Positions 5,524 to 11,006 of a stretch of 11,006 nucleotides of DNA are shown here, piece after piece; the stretch's first letter is position 1, and each line of letters opens with the position of its first letter. The DNA comes from JBFLXN01 sp040755715 [NCBI: Candidatus Edwardsbacteria bacterium] (GTDB lineage: Bacteria > Edwardsbacteria > AC1 > JBFLXN01). The stretch covers positions 1 to 11,006 of the forward strand of contig JBFLXN010000087.1 in assembly GCA_040755715.1 (NCBI GenBank), in the 5' to 3' direction. The translations under genes and the position numbers were made by a program. The notes below the pieces were generated by a model. That model saw only the letters and a list, made by a program, of their open reading frames with translations, had not been told where the DNA came from and did no database searches.

Positions 5524-6453
5524 TTAGAATTTTAATCCTAAAGAAAACCTGTGACTTGTCCCTAAATTCAGACGATGCGGGACAAAGGCGTAGTCAAATA
5601 GATATGATTTCATCTTGTATCCCACACCGGCGGTGAAGCCTTCACTGTCATGCCCTAATTTGTGACCAACACGCAGAAAATATCGTTTTTGATAATTATA
5701 CTCAGTGCCAAGATTCAAATGCCAGAAATTATCTATTGGCTTTACAAAGTCACTGGCTAATAGAAACTGTCCTCTTAAATGAGGAGAATCTATAGAATAA
5801 CTTCCACCGAATTTAAAAGTTGTTGGTAGACGAAAATCTCTTCTCTCAAATTTCATATCGGGTCCGATGTTTTGCACCACCCCGGCCAGTTCTAAATTCT
5901 TGTAGCCAGGAATAATTGATGTCCCTAAATCAAATGACCAGCCTTGGGTATCGTTTAAATAAATTTTTTCGTAGAGATATTTAAAAGTTACTCCAAAAGA
6001 AATATCCTTTCCCAAACTTTGAGCCAGAGAGCCACTTAAAGATAAATCATAGGTATTAAATTTTCCTTTTGGTTCCGCAGTCGGTTGGTCTTCACGGAAT
6101 TCAAGTCCACTCACTGTTACTTCTGTCAAGGCTAAAGAGAAGGTTCGCTTTCCTTTAGAAAAGGGAATAGCCAATGACAGGTATTCATGATTTATGTCCT
6201 GAATCCAGTGATTATGCATTAGTACCAGACTATATCCTTCAATCCTTGTCAGTCTAGCCGGATTCCAGAAATTAGCACTGGCATCGTTAACTACCGCTAA
6301 AGAGGCTTCTCCCATCCCGGAAATTCTGGCTCCGACGCCGATTTTCAAAAAAGCCAGACCTGTTGTTCCTGCTCTGGAGTGAATGGCAAAAGAGTTGCTC
6401 ATAGAAATAAAAGAGAAAGAAACGAAAAGAATAATTCCCCAAATTTGTTTCAT
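5524..6453 (-). CDS. PorV/PorQ-family outer-membrane protein
   Basis: 309 aa. Residues 1-23 are a signal peptide (MKQIWGIILFV... SNSFA). The mature N-terminus has the family signature: SRAGTTGLAFLKIGVGARI, then SGMGEASLAVVNDASANFWNPA (about 26-67). The rest alternates amphipathic beta strands and ends with RFSLGLKF, whose final Phe is typical of outer-membrane barrels. PorV and its relatives are FadL-like barrels; PorV itself serves type IX secretion by passing substrates to the attachment complex, but many homologues in candidate phyla have no proven role. The presence of FlgD-like C-terminal domains on nearby proteins fits a link with such secretion, which is inference. AAGGGG lies 9 nt before the ATG. 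The upstream neighbour is the decayed domain ending at 6496. Confidence 0.85.
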   Translation of the reverse strand: MKQIWGIILFVSFSFISMSNSFAIHSRAGTTGLAFLKIGVGARISGMGEASLAVVNDASANFWNPARLTRIEGYSLVLMHNHWIQDINHEYLSLAIPFSKGKRTFSLALTEVTVSGLEFREDQPTAEPKGKFNTYDLSLSGSLAQSLGKDISFGVTFKYLYEKIYLNDTQGWSFDLGTSIIPGYKNLELAGVVQNIGPDMKFERRDFRLPTTFKFGGSYSIDSPHLRGQFLLASDFVKPIDNFWHLNLGTEYNYQKRYFLRVGHKLGHDSEGFTAGVGYKMKSYLFDYAFVPHRLNLGTSHRFSLGLKF

Positions 6454-6528
6454 TGAAGTTTTCCCCTTGATTTAATGTTCAATTAACCTGAGTTATTATT
6501 TTACCATTATTATCTTCTTTATGTCAAT

Positions 6529-6944
6529 AAAATTAGTTACCTCTGTCAATTAAGAATTAAAAGTGGACACCTAAAATGCTATAACCTATTAAGCGCTATT
6601 TGAAAAAAGAGATTGAAAAAAACATATCCCAGGAATTTTGGGGTGTCAAGAAATGGTATCTACAGAAAGCTATTTAACTCCGTAGGAGTTATATGTTTAT
6701 AGCAAAAAATTGTAACACAAGGAATTTAGCTCCGTAGGAGCGATATGTGTATATGTATTAGCCGAGCATTTACCCCGTATTTCGTCCCGCCAACGGCGGG
6801 GCTATGTGGCTTCGCAATTGTTCTATATCTATAAACATTTTGCTCCTAACGGAGCTCTCAAAAATTTACTAAGATATATTCCATTTCAATTTTTCAAACT
6901 GTCCACTTTTAAATTTTAGCTAACACAAAATTAGTTACCTCTGT
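6529..6944. mobile_element. MITE-like insertion with 18-bp direct repeats
   Basis: AAAATTAGTTACCTCTGT occurs at 6529-6546 and again, identical, at 6927-6944. Just inside are inverted ends: TTAAAAGTGGACA (6557-6569) and TGTCCACTTTTAA (6900-6912), a perfect 13-bp match. The insertion plus one direct repeat is 398 bp. It has no transposase gene, so any movement would need an enzyme encoded elsewhere. It contains three REP-like units and a CCCGCC palindrome (6786-6800). Removing 6529-6926 rejoins the FlgD-like domain in frame, so this is a real insertion into older coding sequence. An 18-bp duplication is long for most insertion sequences, and I cannot name the family. Confidence 0.75.
6675..6856. 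repeat. REP-like palindromic repeat cluster 2
   Basis: Three more copies of the unit seen at 16-132: 6675-6702 (plus, AACTCCGTAGGAGTT with compensating stem changes), 6727-6755 (plus, GCTCCGTAGGAGC) and 6829-6856 (minus orientation, GCTCCTAACGGAGC). The paired changes in the first copy keep the hairpin, which suggests the structure matters. All lie inside the MITE-like insertion. Between them a CCCGCCAACGGCGGG palindrome occupies 6786-6800. Confidence 0.8.
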
Positions 6945-7087
6945 TACTATCTCTTCGCGGTGTGGTGGAGTGAATAATTCATAGAAATAGACGCTTGGTG
7001 CTACCTGCTGGCTGCTTTCATCTCTGCCCTCCCAAAAACCGACTTCTCGCCTACCACTTCCCGATGAGGGGAAGAAAAGGGGAGAGG

Positions 7088-7394
7088 TTATCTCATTAGA
7101 ATCATCTTCTTTGTCGCCGTAAAATCACCAGCCCTCAAGCGATAAAAATATACACTTGACGCTACAGGTTTTCCGCTTTCATCCTTACCATCTCACCTCA
7201 CCCTCCCCCTCTCCTAACCCCTCCCTTCCCTCCCCTTGTCCCGCCAGAGCGGGATCCCGCATTTGCGGTGAAGGGGAGGGTGAGGGTGGGGTTACCTCAT
7301 TAACCAACGTCCTCACTAACTGCCCCGCAACATTGTAGATTTTCAAACTGACTTTACTGTCATCTGCTATCTGATATCGGATATCTGGATTATG
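7088..7394 (-). pseudogene. First FlgD-like C-terminal domain remnant, split by a palindromic insertion
   Basis: From 7394 one frame reads HNPDIRYQIADDSKVSLKIY, then NVAGQLVRTLVNEV, a typical start of a FlgD-like or type IX sorting domain. A GC-rich palindromic block (about 7193-7291) follows and breaks the frame. Beyond it, from 7192, the domain resumes in another frame as DGKDESGKPVASSVYFYRLR, AGDFTATKKMILMR and a stop at 7088. The two halves together match one complete domain lacking only the short stretch usually ending in W before DGKDE. The upstream gene is missing: the reading frame at 7367-7711 overlaps the beginning in a different frame and is unrelated. The region is therefore a broken gene end. 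Confidence 0.75.
7193..7291. repeat. CCCTCACCCTCCCC palindromic insertion
   Basis: The plus strand begins CTCACCTCACCCTCCCC and ends GGGGAGGGTGAGGGTGGGG, so the block folds into a large hairpin. Its centre holds two small hairpins: TCCCGCCAGAGCGGGA (7239-7254) and CCGCATTTGCGG (7257-7268). The word TGAGGT (minus strand) lies at both edges and may be a target duplication. It lies exactly between the two halves of the FlgD-like domain, so it was inserted there. Confidence 0.7.
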
Positions 7395-7711
7395 CCTTTC
7401 TTTATATTAAAGGAATAGTTTGAACTGAAGAGTAACAAGAGATTTGATAAGGTTTGTTCACTAGCTTGATCTCTCAAGTAATTTAGATCTATGGTTAAAA
7501 AGAGGGGTTTTGGCGGTAAAGAAAGCTCGTAACCTGGATAAATTGGCAAAGAAAGTTTTGTTTCACTAAATGCCCAGCGGAACCATATTGCTAACCCATT
7601 CCCAAATCTGGAAGAAGAACCCCATCGCCTTAAATGTTCATTTGCCTCCTTCACACGAGGAGAATAATATCCGCCCTCAACGGAGAAGACAGTATGAGAA
7701 CAAAGACTCAT
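7367..7711 (-). pseudogene. Truncated outer-membrane protein gene
   Basis: 114 aa from the only ATG in frame. The N-terminus SVEGGYYSPRVKEANEHLRRWG resembles the mature start of exported beta-barrel proteins that I have seen in candidate phyla, but the signal peptide before it is missing or out of frame. The natural start would be the ATG overlapping the upstream stop (ATGA at 7749-7746), which reads only eight codons before a stop. No ribosome site precedes the ATG at 7711. The 3' end runs in the wrong frame into the FlgD-like remnant and stops at 7367. I therefore treat it as broken at both ends; its function is unknown. Confidence 0.55.
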
Positions 7712-7744
7712 CGGAAAAAGGTCAACTCTTTCTCTTACCCTCGC

Positions 7745-8233
7745 TCATCTGTGAAATATATAACCGTTGTTTTCTAGAGAAGTCTGCCTATAATCTATTT
7801 TAAAAAACAAATTTTTGTTTGGTTGATACTGTAAGGAAAAATATGGAACAAATGATTTTTGTATTTGGCTCGTCTTTTTGAAAGGCTCAAAACGAGTCGC
7901 CAAATCAAATTCTAAGAGCAGTGAAGGTGATAGACGATAACTCATCTGGTTTAGATATAACCCCTGCCATTGTCCTTTACTATTCGCCAGAGAATAAGAA
8001 AGTGTATATGAATGAGACATTGAAAACCGAGAGGGCGTAAAGAACCTGAAGAGTCCTTCATTGCTTTTAGAAATTAGAGACGCACTCTCTTTCATTTGTC
8101 CTTGAGCCAAACTAGCGAAACAAAACAGCGCTAAAAGAACCACTAAACCCAGATGAGACATCACTCTGTGAAATTCCAAGAATTTGGTAGTATTGGCAAT
8201 TTTGGGGATTTGGGATTTTCTTTTATGACACAT
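7745..8233 (-). CDS. Exported protein of unknown function, beta-rich
   Basis: 162 aa. GGAGGAAAAG precedes the ATG at 8233 with good spacing. From Met25 there is a clear signal peptide (SHLGLVVLLALFCFASLAQGQ), so the first 24 residues (MCHKRKSQIPKI...) are either an unusual n-region or a mis-start. The mature part has FTPSRFSMSHSYTLSYS, GLYLNQMSYRLSPSLLLEFD and PYFSLQYQPNKNLFFKIDYR, an alternating pattern of aromatic beta strands. Similar short exported proteins occur in uncultured phyla as I recall, without known function. The stop TGA overlaps an ATG (ATGA) of what may have been a coupled second gene, now broken (7367-7711). The pair probably formed an envelope gene cassette. Confidence 0.65.
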   Translation of the reverse strand: MCHKRKSQIPKIANTTKFLEFHRVMSHLGLVVLLALFCFASLAQGQMKESASLISKSNEGLFRFFTPSRFSMSHSYTLSYSLANSKGQWQGLYLNQMSYRLSPSLLLEFDLATRFEPFKKTSQIQKSFVPYFSLQYQPNKNLFFKIDYRQTSLENNGYIFHR

Positions 8234-8251
8234 CTTTTCCTCCTTCTTTTT

Positions 8252-8270
8252 TATTTGATATTGTCAAATA
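8252..8270. repeat. 7-bp inverted repeat upstream of the gene at 7745-8233
   Basis: TATTTGA (8252-8258) and TCAAATA (8264-8270) flank TATTG. On the minus strand it contains TTGACA, but no matching -10 lies at the right distance. It is about 20 bp before the start codon, so it could be an operator or leader hairpin. No factor can be named. Confidence 0.3.
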
Positions 8271-8311
8271 CTTAACCACAGAGATCACAGGGATTATTTA
8301 ATAATAAGAAC

Positions 8312-8620
8312 TTATGATTCTTTCTCTTCCTTCCCTCTTTGTGTTCCCTGCCCGCCGCTTCGCTTTGGCAGACGGGTCTGTGGTTCATTTTTTTCCCTTT
8401 TTGGTCTTTCTATTTTTGGTTTTGCTTCAGCACTACGAGGGCTTCTGTAGTCAGTGGCGTAAAAACCAGTTCCTTTAAAAATAATACCTGAACCTACACC
8501 TATCAGTCTCTTTACTTCTCCCCCACAAATAGGACATTGTTTAATGGGTTCAGCAGTGATGCTTTGAAATCTCTCAAAACGGTAGCCACAGGATTCGCAT
8601 TCATACTCATAAGTAGGCAT
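8312..8620 (-). CDS. FmdB-type zinc-ribbon protein
   Basis: 102 aa. It begins [20 protein letters not shown], the standard FmdB/CxxC_CxxC_SSSS start, with C8-x2-C11 and C29-x2-C32 forming a zinc ribbon. [15 protein letters not shown] (44-58) is the second conserved block. The family is small, cytoplasmic and proposed to be regulatory; no reaction is known. From about 61 the tail is charged and low-complexity. Residues 81-93 ([13 protein letters not shown]) are encoded by a GC-rich CCCGCC/GGCAGACGGG palindrome-like stretch at 8348-8376, similar to repeats elsewhere. AGAGGT lies 6 nt before the ATG. It stands between the exported protein gene and a repeat-filled gap. Confidence 0.9.
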   Translation of the reverse strand: MPTYEYECESCGYRFERFQSITAEPIKQCPICGGEVKRLIGVGSGIIFKGTGFYATDYRSPRSAEAKPKIERPKREKNEPQTRLPKRSGGQGTQRGKEEKES

Positions 8621-8674
8621 TTTTTTACCTCTTTATTACCATCCTATAGCTCTGTCAACTAAATAAAGGTATGA

Positions 8675-8785
8675 TTTCACAGATGGGCACAGATGAAAAG
8701 ATACAAGATGAGCACAGATATTTCTGACGACATCTGTGCTAATCAGTCCCGATATATCGGGATCTGCGCTAATCTGTGTAGATGC
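8675..8785. repeat. CACAGATG word repeat, inverted, with central TCCCGATATATCGGGA
   Basis: CACAGATGGGCACAGATG near 8679-8696 is mirrored by ATCTGTGCTAATC (8732-8744) and CTGCGCTAATCTGTGTAGATG (8764-8784). Nested inside is a perfect 16-bp palindrome, TCCCGATATATCGGGA (8747-8762), apparently inserted into the right arm because the word ATCAG/ATCTG resumes after it. The gap 8621-8931 contains only this and the next repeat. Confidence 0.75.
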
Positions 8786-8820
8786 AACCCTTATTTATTT
8801 TACAAGGCACTATAGGTTTA

Positions 8821-8933
8821 ATCCAAAAATCACAAACCAAAAATCCAAAATTATTTTTCCTAAATGCTTCTTTGAATTGTTCTTTTTCAAATTTTGAATT
8901 TTGCATTGTCATTTTGATATTTGATTTTTGGTT
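8821..8933. repeat. AAAATCCAAAATT / AATTTTGAATTTT word repeat, inverted
   Basis: The left arm at 8821-8852 (ATCCAAAAATCACAAACC, AAAAATCCAAAATT) is complementary in word order to the right arm at 8889-8933 (AAATTTTGAATTTTGC, ATTTTGATATTTG, ATTTTTGG). It is AT-rich with many mismatches. The same vocabulary appears at about 1112-1150 upstream of the tRNA. Confidence 0.6.
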
Positions 8934-9444
8934 AGTCCCTCTGCCAATTGATTCTTATCAATTTTTCCTCCTGACTGAAACGATATTTTATTTTTCCTTT
9001 ATAGGCGCGGGAGAGGACCCGTCCTAAACGCAGAGCCAAACTTTCTGTAGTCGTTTCTACATTCAGTCCGTATTTCATTTCTTCTATTTTAATGACCCTT
9101 TCTAGAGGGTTTTTCTCTCGTCCCCTTCTTTCTTCACTCCTAATAAGATTTATAAGTTCGTCTTTATGTTCGTTGAGAAATTTACCGGAAAGATGAAGAA
9201 TGCCCATTGGGTAACGGTCTTCAATTTTGCGGCAAGCCGGACATTTTTGATAATGAAATTCTCCAAGTTTTTTTAAACTAAAAGATAGTTGTTCTTCTAA
9301 GGCCCATTTCTTATTATAATAAATCGCTTTACAAGTTGGACAGACCGTGGGTTCCTTGTAACCACCCCGCGGGAGATAGGGGTCATCTGAGTGAAGGTGA
9401 GCTCCTACATCTCTCTTTTTATACATCTTTCCTTTAAGAGTCAT
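8932..9444 (-). CDS. BCAM0308-family zinc-binding protein
   Basis: 170 aa from the ATG at 9444. It starts MTLKGKMYKKRDVGAHLHSD. VCPTCKAIYYNKKW is followed by YQKCPACRKIEDRYPMGILH, two CxxC pairs that should bind one zinc. Then come LSGKFLNEHKDELINLIRSE, NPLERVIKIEE, TTTESLALRLGRVLSRAYKG and a terminal INWQRD, matching my memory of the BCAM0308 family (NMD3-like zinc region plus alpha/beta tail). Its role is unknown; it is probably cytoplasmic and may bind RNA or ribosomes, which is speculation. A start 11 codons upstream exists, but the strong ribosome site lies inside that extension, so 9444 is preferred. The neighbouring site-2 protease is separated by a repeat. Confidence 0.85.
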   Translation of the reverse strand: MTLKGKMYKKRDVGAHLHSDDPYLPRGGYKEPTVCPTCKAIYYNKKWALEEQLSFSLKKLGEFHYQKCPACRKIEDRYPMGILHLSGKFLNEHKDELINLIRSEERRGREKNPLERVIKIEEMKYGLNVETTTESLALRLGRVLSRAYKGKIKYRFSQEEKLIRINWQRD

Positions 9445-9456
9445 TTTTTCCTCCTC
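9445..9456 (-). promoter_or_regulatory. Ribosome binding site choosing the start at 9444
   Basis: GAGGAGG (9456-9450) followed by AAAAA (9449-9445) directly precedes the ATG at 9444. It is a near-perfect Shine-Dalgarno with 5-nt spacing. It makes the in-frame ATG at 9477, which has nothing comparable in front, unlikely. Confidence 0.8.
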
Positions 9457-9477
9457 ATTGCAGTCTAAATTCTGCAA

Positions 9478-9607
9478 TCCGCAGATTACACAGAAAAATA
9501 TAACTTGTATACTAATCTTTTTATCTCAAGAGTCTTTCTACCAAAATTTAAAGTTAAACCAATCTATCTGTAAGTTTATTTGTTTTTTTCTCTGCGTAAT
9601 CTGCGAA
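9478..9607. repeat. CGCAGATTAC inverted repeat
   Basis: CCGCAGATTACACAGAAAA (9479-9497) is reverse-complemented by TTTTTCTCTGCGTAATCTGCG (9585-9605) with two or three mismatches. About 87 AT-rich nt lie between. Further copies of the word (TTGCGTTCTCTGCGAG) follow to 9627. It shares its vocabulary with the repeat at 10738-10860, so the site-2 protease gene has related repeats on both sides. Confidence 0.75.
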
Positions 9608-9646
9608 TTTTTTGCGTTCTCTGCGAGTCGTTTTTTCTCTATTACT

Positions 9647-10729
9647 TTACCTCTGTCTGGCACTTAAGAGAATGACAGCTTTACCGATGTGTTCCAATGT
9701 CAACATCCCGATTATCCTGCCTTCTTCTAACACTGGTGCCACAGTTCTACCTTTTTCCAGAAACCTTTGATGAACTTCTGACAAAGAATCCTCTGGAGAG
9801 ACTTTTAGAAAATGTCTTTCCATCACCGCTTCCACTAAAGTGTCTTTTTCTCTATGGTGAAGACTCTGCAAAATCCGGCCTTTGGAAAGAAGTCCGATTA
9901 ATAGGCTATTTTCTATCACCGGAAAATCTTCTTGATAACCGTGGTAAATCATCTCCAATGCCTTGGCCAAAGTATCCTTGGGTAAGAGACTTTGAAATTC
10001 TGAAGCCATTACTTGTCTGACTTTTAATCCCTTGATAGCGTAATTAAAAGCGACGGCTTGCTCTTCTGCTTCAGCCCCGAGATAGATAAAGATAGCGATG
10101 AGAATCAGTAGAGGGTTGAGAAAAAAACCGATTAGGGCAAAGAGGAAGGACATCACCTGTCCAACTTTGGCGGCAATATGAGTAGCTTTGGTATAATTTC
10201 CTTTAATAGCGAGAATTCCGCGCAGAATTCTTCCACCATCCATAGGAAAGGCAGGCAGGAGATTAAAAAGTCCTAAAGTCAAGTTAATGATAAAAAGGTC
10301 AACTGGAATACTGGAAAAACTTTCTCCTACTTTTGGCAGGGCTTTCCAGAAGTGGATTTTACCAAAAAGAATCATGGGTAAAAAAATTAGTCCAGCAATA
10401 AAAAAATTTAAGAAGGGACCAACTATTGCCAGAAGGATTTCCTGTTTAGGATTCTCCGGCATTTTTTCCATCCGGGCAACTCCACCAACAGGAAGAAGGA
10501 TAATATCCTGAACCTTTATGCCGTAACTCTTTGCCACTAAACTATGGGCAAGTTCATGCAACATTACACAGAGGAAGACCAAAAATACGGTAAAGAGACT
10601 GGACATGCCGGCGGCAAATCCGGCTTCGGCTCCCCGGACTACGGCAATCAAAAAAATTAGCAAAAAAAAAGTAGCATGAAGCTTAATCTTGATTCCAAAA
10701 ATTTCAATTAAATTAAACGACCATTTCAT
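9647..10729 (-). CDS. Site-2 protease (M50B) with two CBS domains
   Basis: 360 aa, full length for this subfamily. Transmembrane segments lie at about 18-33, 43-63, 97-122, 143-160 and 190-217. H58-E59-x2-H62 (MLHELAHSL) is the zinc site within the membrane, and D164 in LLPAFPMDGGRILRG is the third ligand, so the active site is complete. GPFLNFF (104-110) is the usual conserved turn. Two CBS domains follow (about 235-290 and 300-352), beginning VRQVMASEFQSLLP and VMERHFLKVSPEDSLSEV; these bind adenine nucleotides in related proteins. The protein should cut membrane-bound substrates within the inner membrane, such as anti-sigma factors, with activity sensing energy state; the target is not known. 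No strong ribosome site precedes the ATG. No anti-sigma gene lies in the window. Confidence 0.93.
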   Translation of the reverse strand: MKWSFNLIEIFGIKIKLHATFFLLIFLIAVVRGAEAGFAAGMSSLFTVFLVFLCVMLHELAHSLVAKSYGIKVQDIILLPVGGVARMEKMPENPKQEILLAIVGPFLNFFIAGLIFLPMILFGKIHFWKALPKVGESFSSIPVDLFIINLTLGLFNLLPAFPMDGGRILRGILAIKGNYTKATHIAAKVGQVMSFLFALIGFFLNPLLILIAIFIYLGAEAEEQAVAFNYAIKGLKVRQVMASEFQSLLPKDTLAKALEMIYHGYQEDFPVIENSLLIGLLSKGRILQSLHHREKDTLVEAVMERHFLKVSPEDSLSEVHQRFLEKGRTVAPVLEEGRIIGMLTLEHIGKAVILLSARQR

Positions 10730-10737
10730 CTTTCAAA

Positions 10738-10860
10738 ATATTCCTCACTCCGTTCGGAATATGATTACGCAGATTTTTAAACAAGATTACACAGATTAGC
10801 CACGGGAAGTTTATCTGCGTAATCTGTTCTTTTAATCCGCGTCCCGCCGTGGCAGGATTC
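10738..10860. repeat. Composite repeat: ATATTCC palindrome, ATTACGCAGATT words and TCCCGCC palindrome
   Basis: ATATTCC (10738-10744) pairs with GGAATAT (10756-10762). Then ATTACGCAGATT (10764-10775) and GATTACACAGATTAG (10785-10799) are mirrored by ATCTGCGTAATCTG (10813-10826). TCCCGCCGTGGCAGGA (10842-10857), a member of the CCCGCC palindrome family, follows. No gene is visible from 10730 to 10890. Confidence 0.65.
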
Positions 10861-10890
10861 AAATTCCTAGGCTTCTATATAACCTATATG

Positions 10891-11006
10891 TTATACTAAT
10901 AGGTGTGGTAATTGTTTTTGTAATTGGATCTGTAAGTGTTTTTTAGTTGTTTTTGTCAGTAGCTTTGGTGTAATATTTACTATGCTAACTCCAGGTTCTG
11001 GTAGAA
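10891..11006 (-). CDS. Possible 3' end of a gene entering from the right edge
   Basis: One minus-strand frame is open from the edge to a stop at 10893-10891 and reads LPEPGVSIVNITPKLL, then TKTTKKHLQIQLQKQLPHLL. It is only 37 codons and its second half is low-complexity (K, Q, L and T from AC/AA-rich DNA), so it may be chance. The start and any domain lie outside the window. Confidence 0.2.
   Translation of the reverse strand, partial: LPEPGVSIVNITPKLLTKTTKKHLQIQLQKQLPHLLV

Larger units (their letters stand above)
6496..7097 (-). pseudogene. Second FlgD-like C-terminal domain remnant, split by an insertion
   Basis: In one frame from 7097 the sequence reads NEITSPLFFP, then WEGRDESSQQVAPSVYFYEL (7034-6975), then EEIVTEVTNF, ending at 6927. 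The frame then enters the insertion (6529-6926). On the far side, after the second copy of the 18-bp direct repeat, it resumes in the correct frame as IDIKKIIMVK and stops at 6496-6498. The order WxGRDE, VAPSVYFYEL, KKIIMVK-stop is the standard end of FlgD-like or type IX sorting domains (compare WNGKNLNGKKVASGVYF and KKIAVVR of the protease). No N-terminal part of this protein is present, so it is a fragment. It probably arose by duplication of the domain at 7088-7394. Confidence 0.7.

Noticed and set aside
5130-5636. Plus-strand open frame of 168 codons
   Set aside because: It is antisense to the DUF2279-like and PorV-like genes, arginine- and lysine-rich, without motif or ribosome site.
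6588-6674. Short plus-strand frame reading KKEIEKNISQEFWGVKKWY
   Set aside because: About 26 codons inside the MITE-like element, with no start or homologue that I can name. It could be a transposase relic, but the evidence is too thin.
7156-7338. Plus-strand open frame rich in Pro and Ser
   Set aside because: It is the translation of the CCCTCACCC palindromic insertion.
7711-7747. UGA readthrough (selenocysteine) joining the frames 7745-8233 and 7367-7711
   Set aside because: The frames are in phase, but the first protein ends naturally, no convincing SECIS-like hairpin follows, and the 11 linking codons are charged and unlike either protein.
9697-10511. Plus-strand open frames opposite the site-2 protease gene
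   Set aside because: Antisense shadows; the minus-strand frame has the full HExxH and MDGG protease motifs and two CBS domains.

Overview
This looks like about 11 kb of chromosome from an uncultured Gram-negative bacterium, AT-rich, probably a candidate phylum around the FCB group. The main grounds are a PorV/PorQ-family outer-membrane protein, FlgD-like (type IX secretion style) C-terminal domains on exported proteins, a PATAN (DUF4388) protein, and an unusually heavy load of small palindromic intergenic repeats. The phylum is an inference; no taxonomic marker was compared.

Nearly every gene lies on the minus strand. Reading left to right: a cluster of REP-like repeats (16-132), an inverted repeat (307-373), and a tRNA-Asn(GUU) gene split by a group I intron that carries an HNH endonuclease gene (498-1107, with its terminator at 434-479). 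Next come a secreted subtilisin-like protease, a PATAN-domain protein and accA, closely packed as one likely operon (1240-4826); a DUF2279-like membrane protein and a PorV-like protein (4953-6453); and a decayed region (6496-7711) with two FlgD-like C-terminal domain remnants, each interrupted by a different repetitive insertion, beside a truncated outer-membrane gene. The right part holds an exported protein of unknown function, an FmdB-type zinc-ribbon protein, a BCAM0308-type zinc-binding protein and a site-2 protease with two CBS domains (7745-10729), separated by palindromic repeats. A possible gene end reaches the right edge.

The strongest unusual system is the tRNA-Asn intron. The exons rejoin to a complete cloverleaf only if splicing occurs between U35 and U36 of the anticodon. 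That boundary leaves a U at the end of the 5' exon and a G at the end of the intron, as group I splicing requires. P1, P10, P2 and P3 to P9 can all be drawn by eye. The endonuclease reading frame starts ten bases into the intron, fills the P1 loop and runs on through P1, P2, P3, P4 and part of P5.

The second strong observation is a 398-bp insertion flanked by 18-bp direct repeats in a FlgD-like domain. Removing it with one repeat copy restores a continuous reading frame ending in the expected C-terminal motif. Several families of short palindromes recur across the window, including inside the intron and inside protein-coding sequence.
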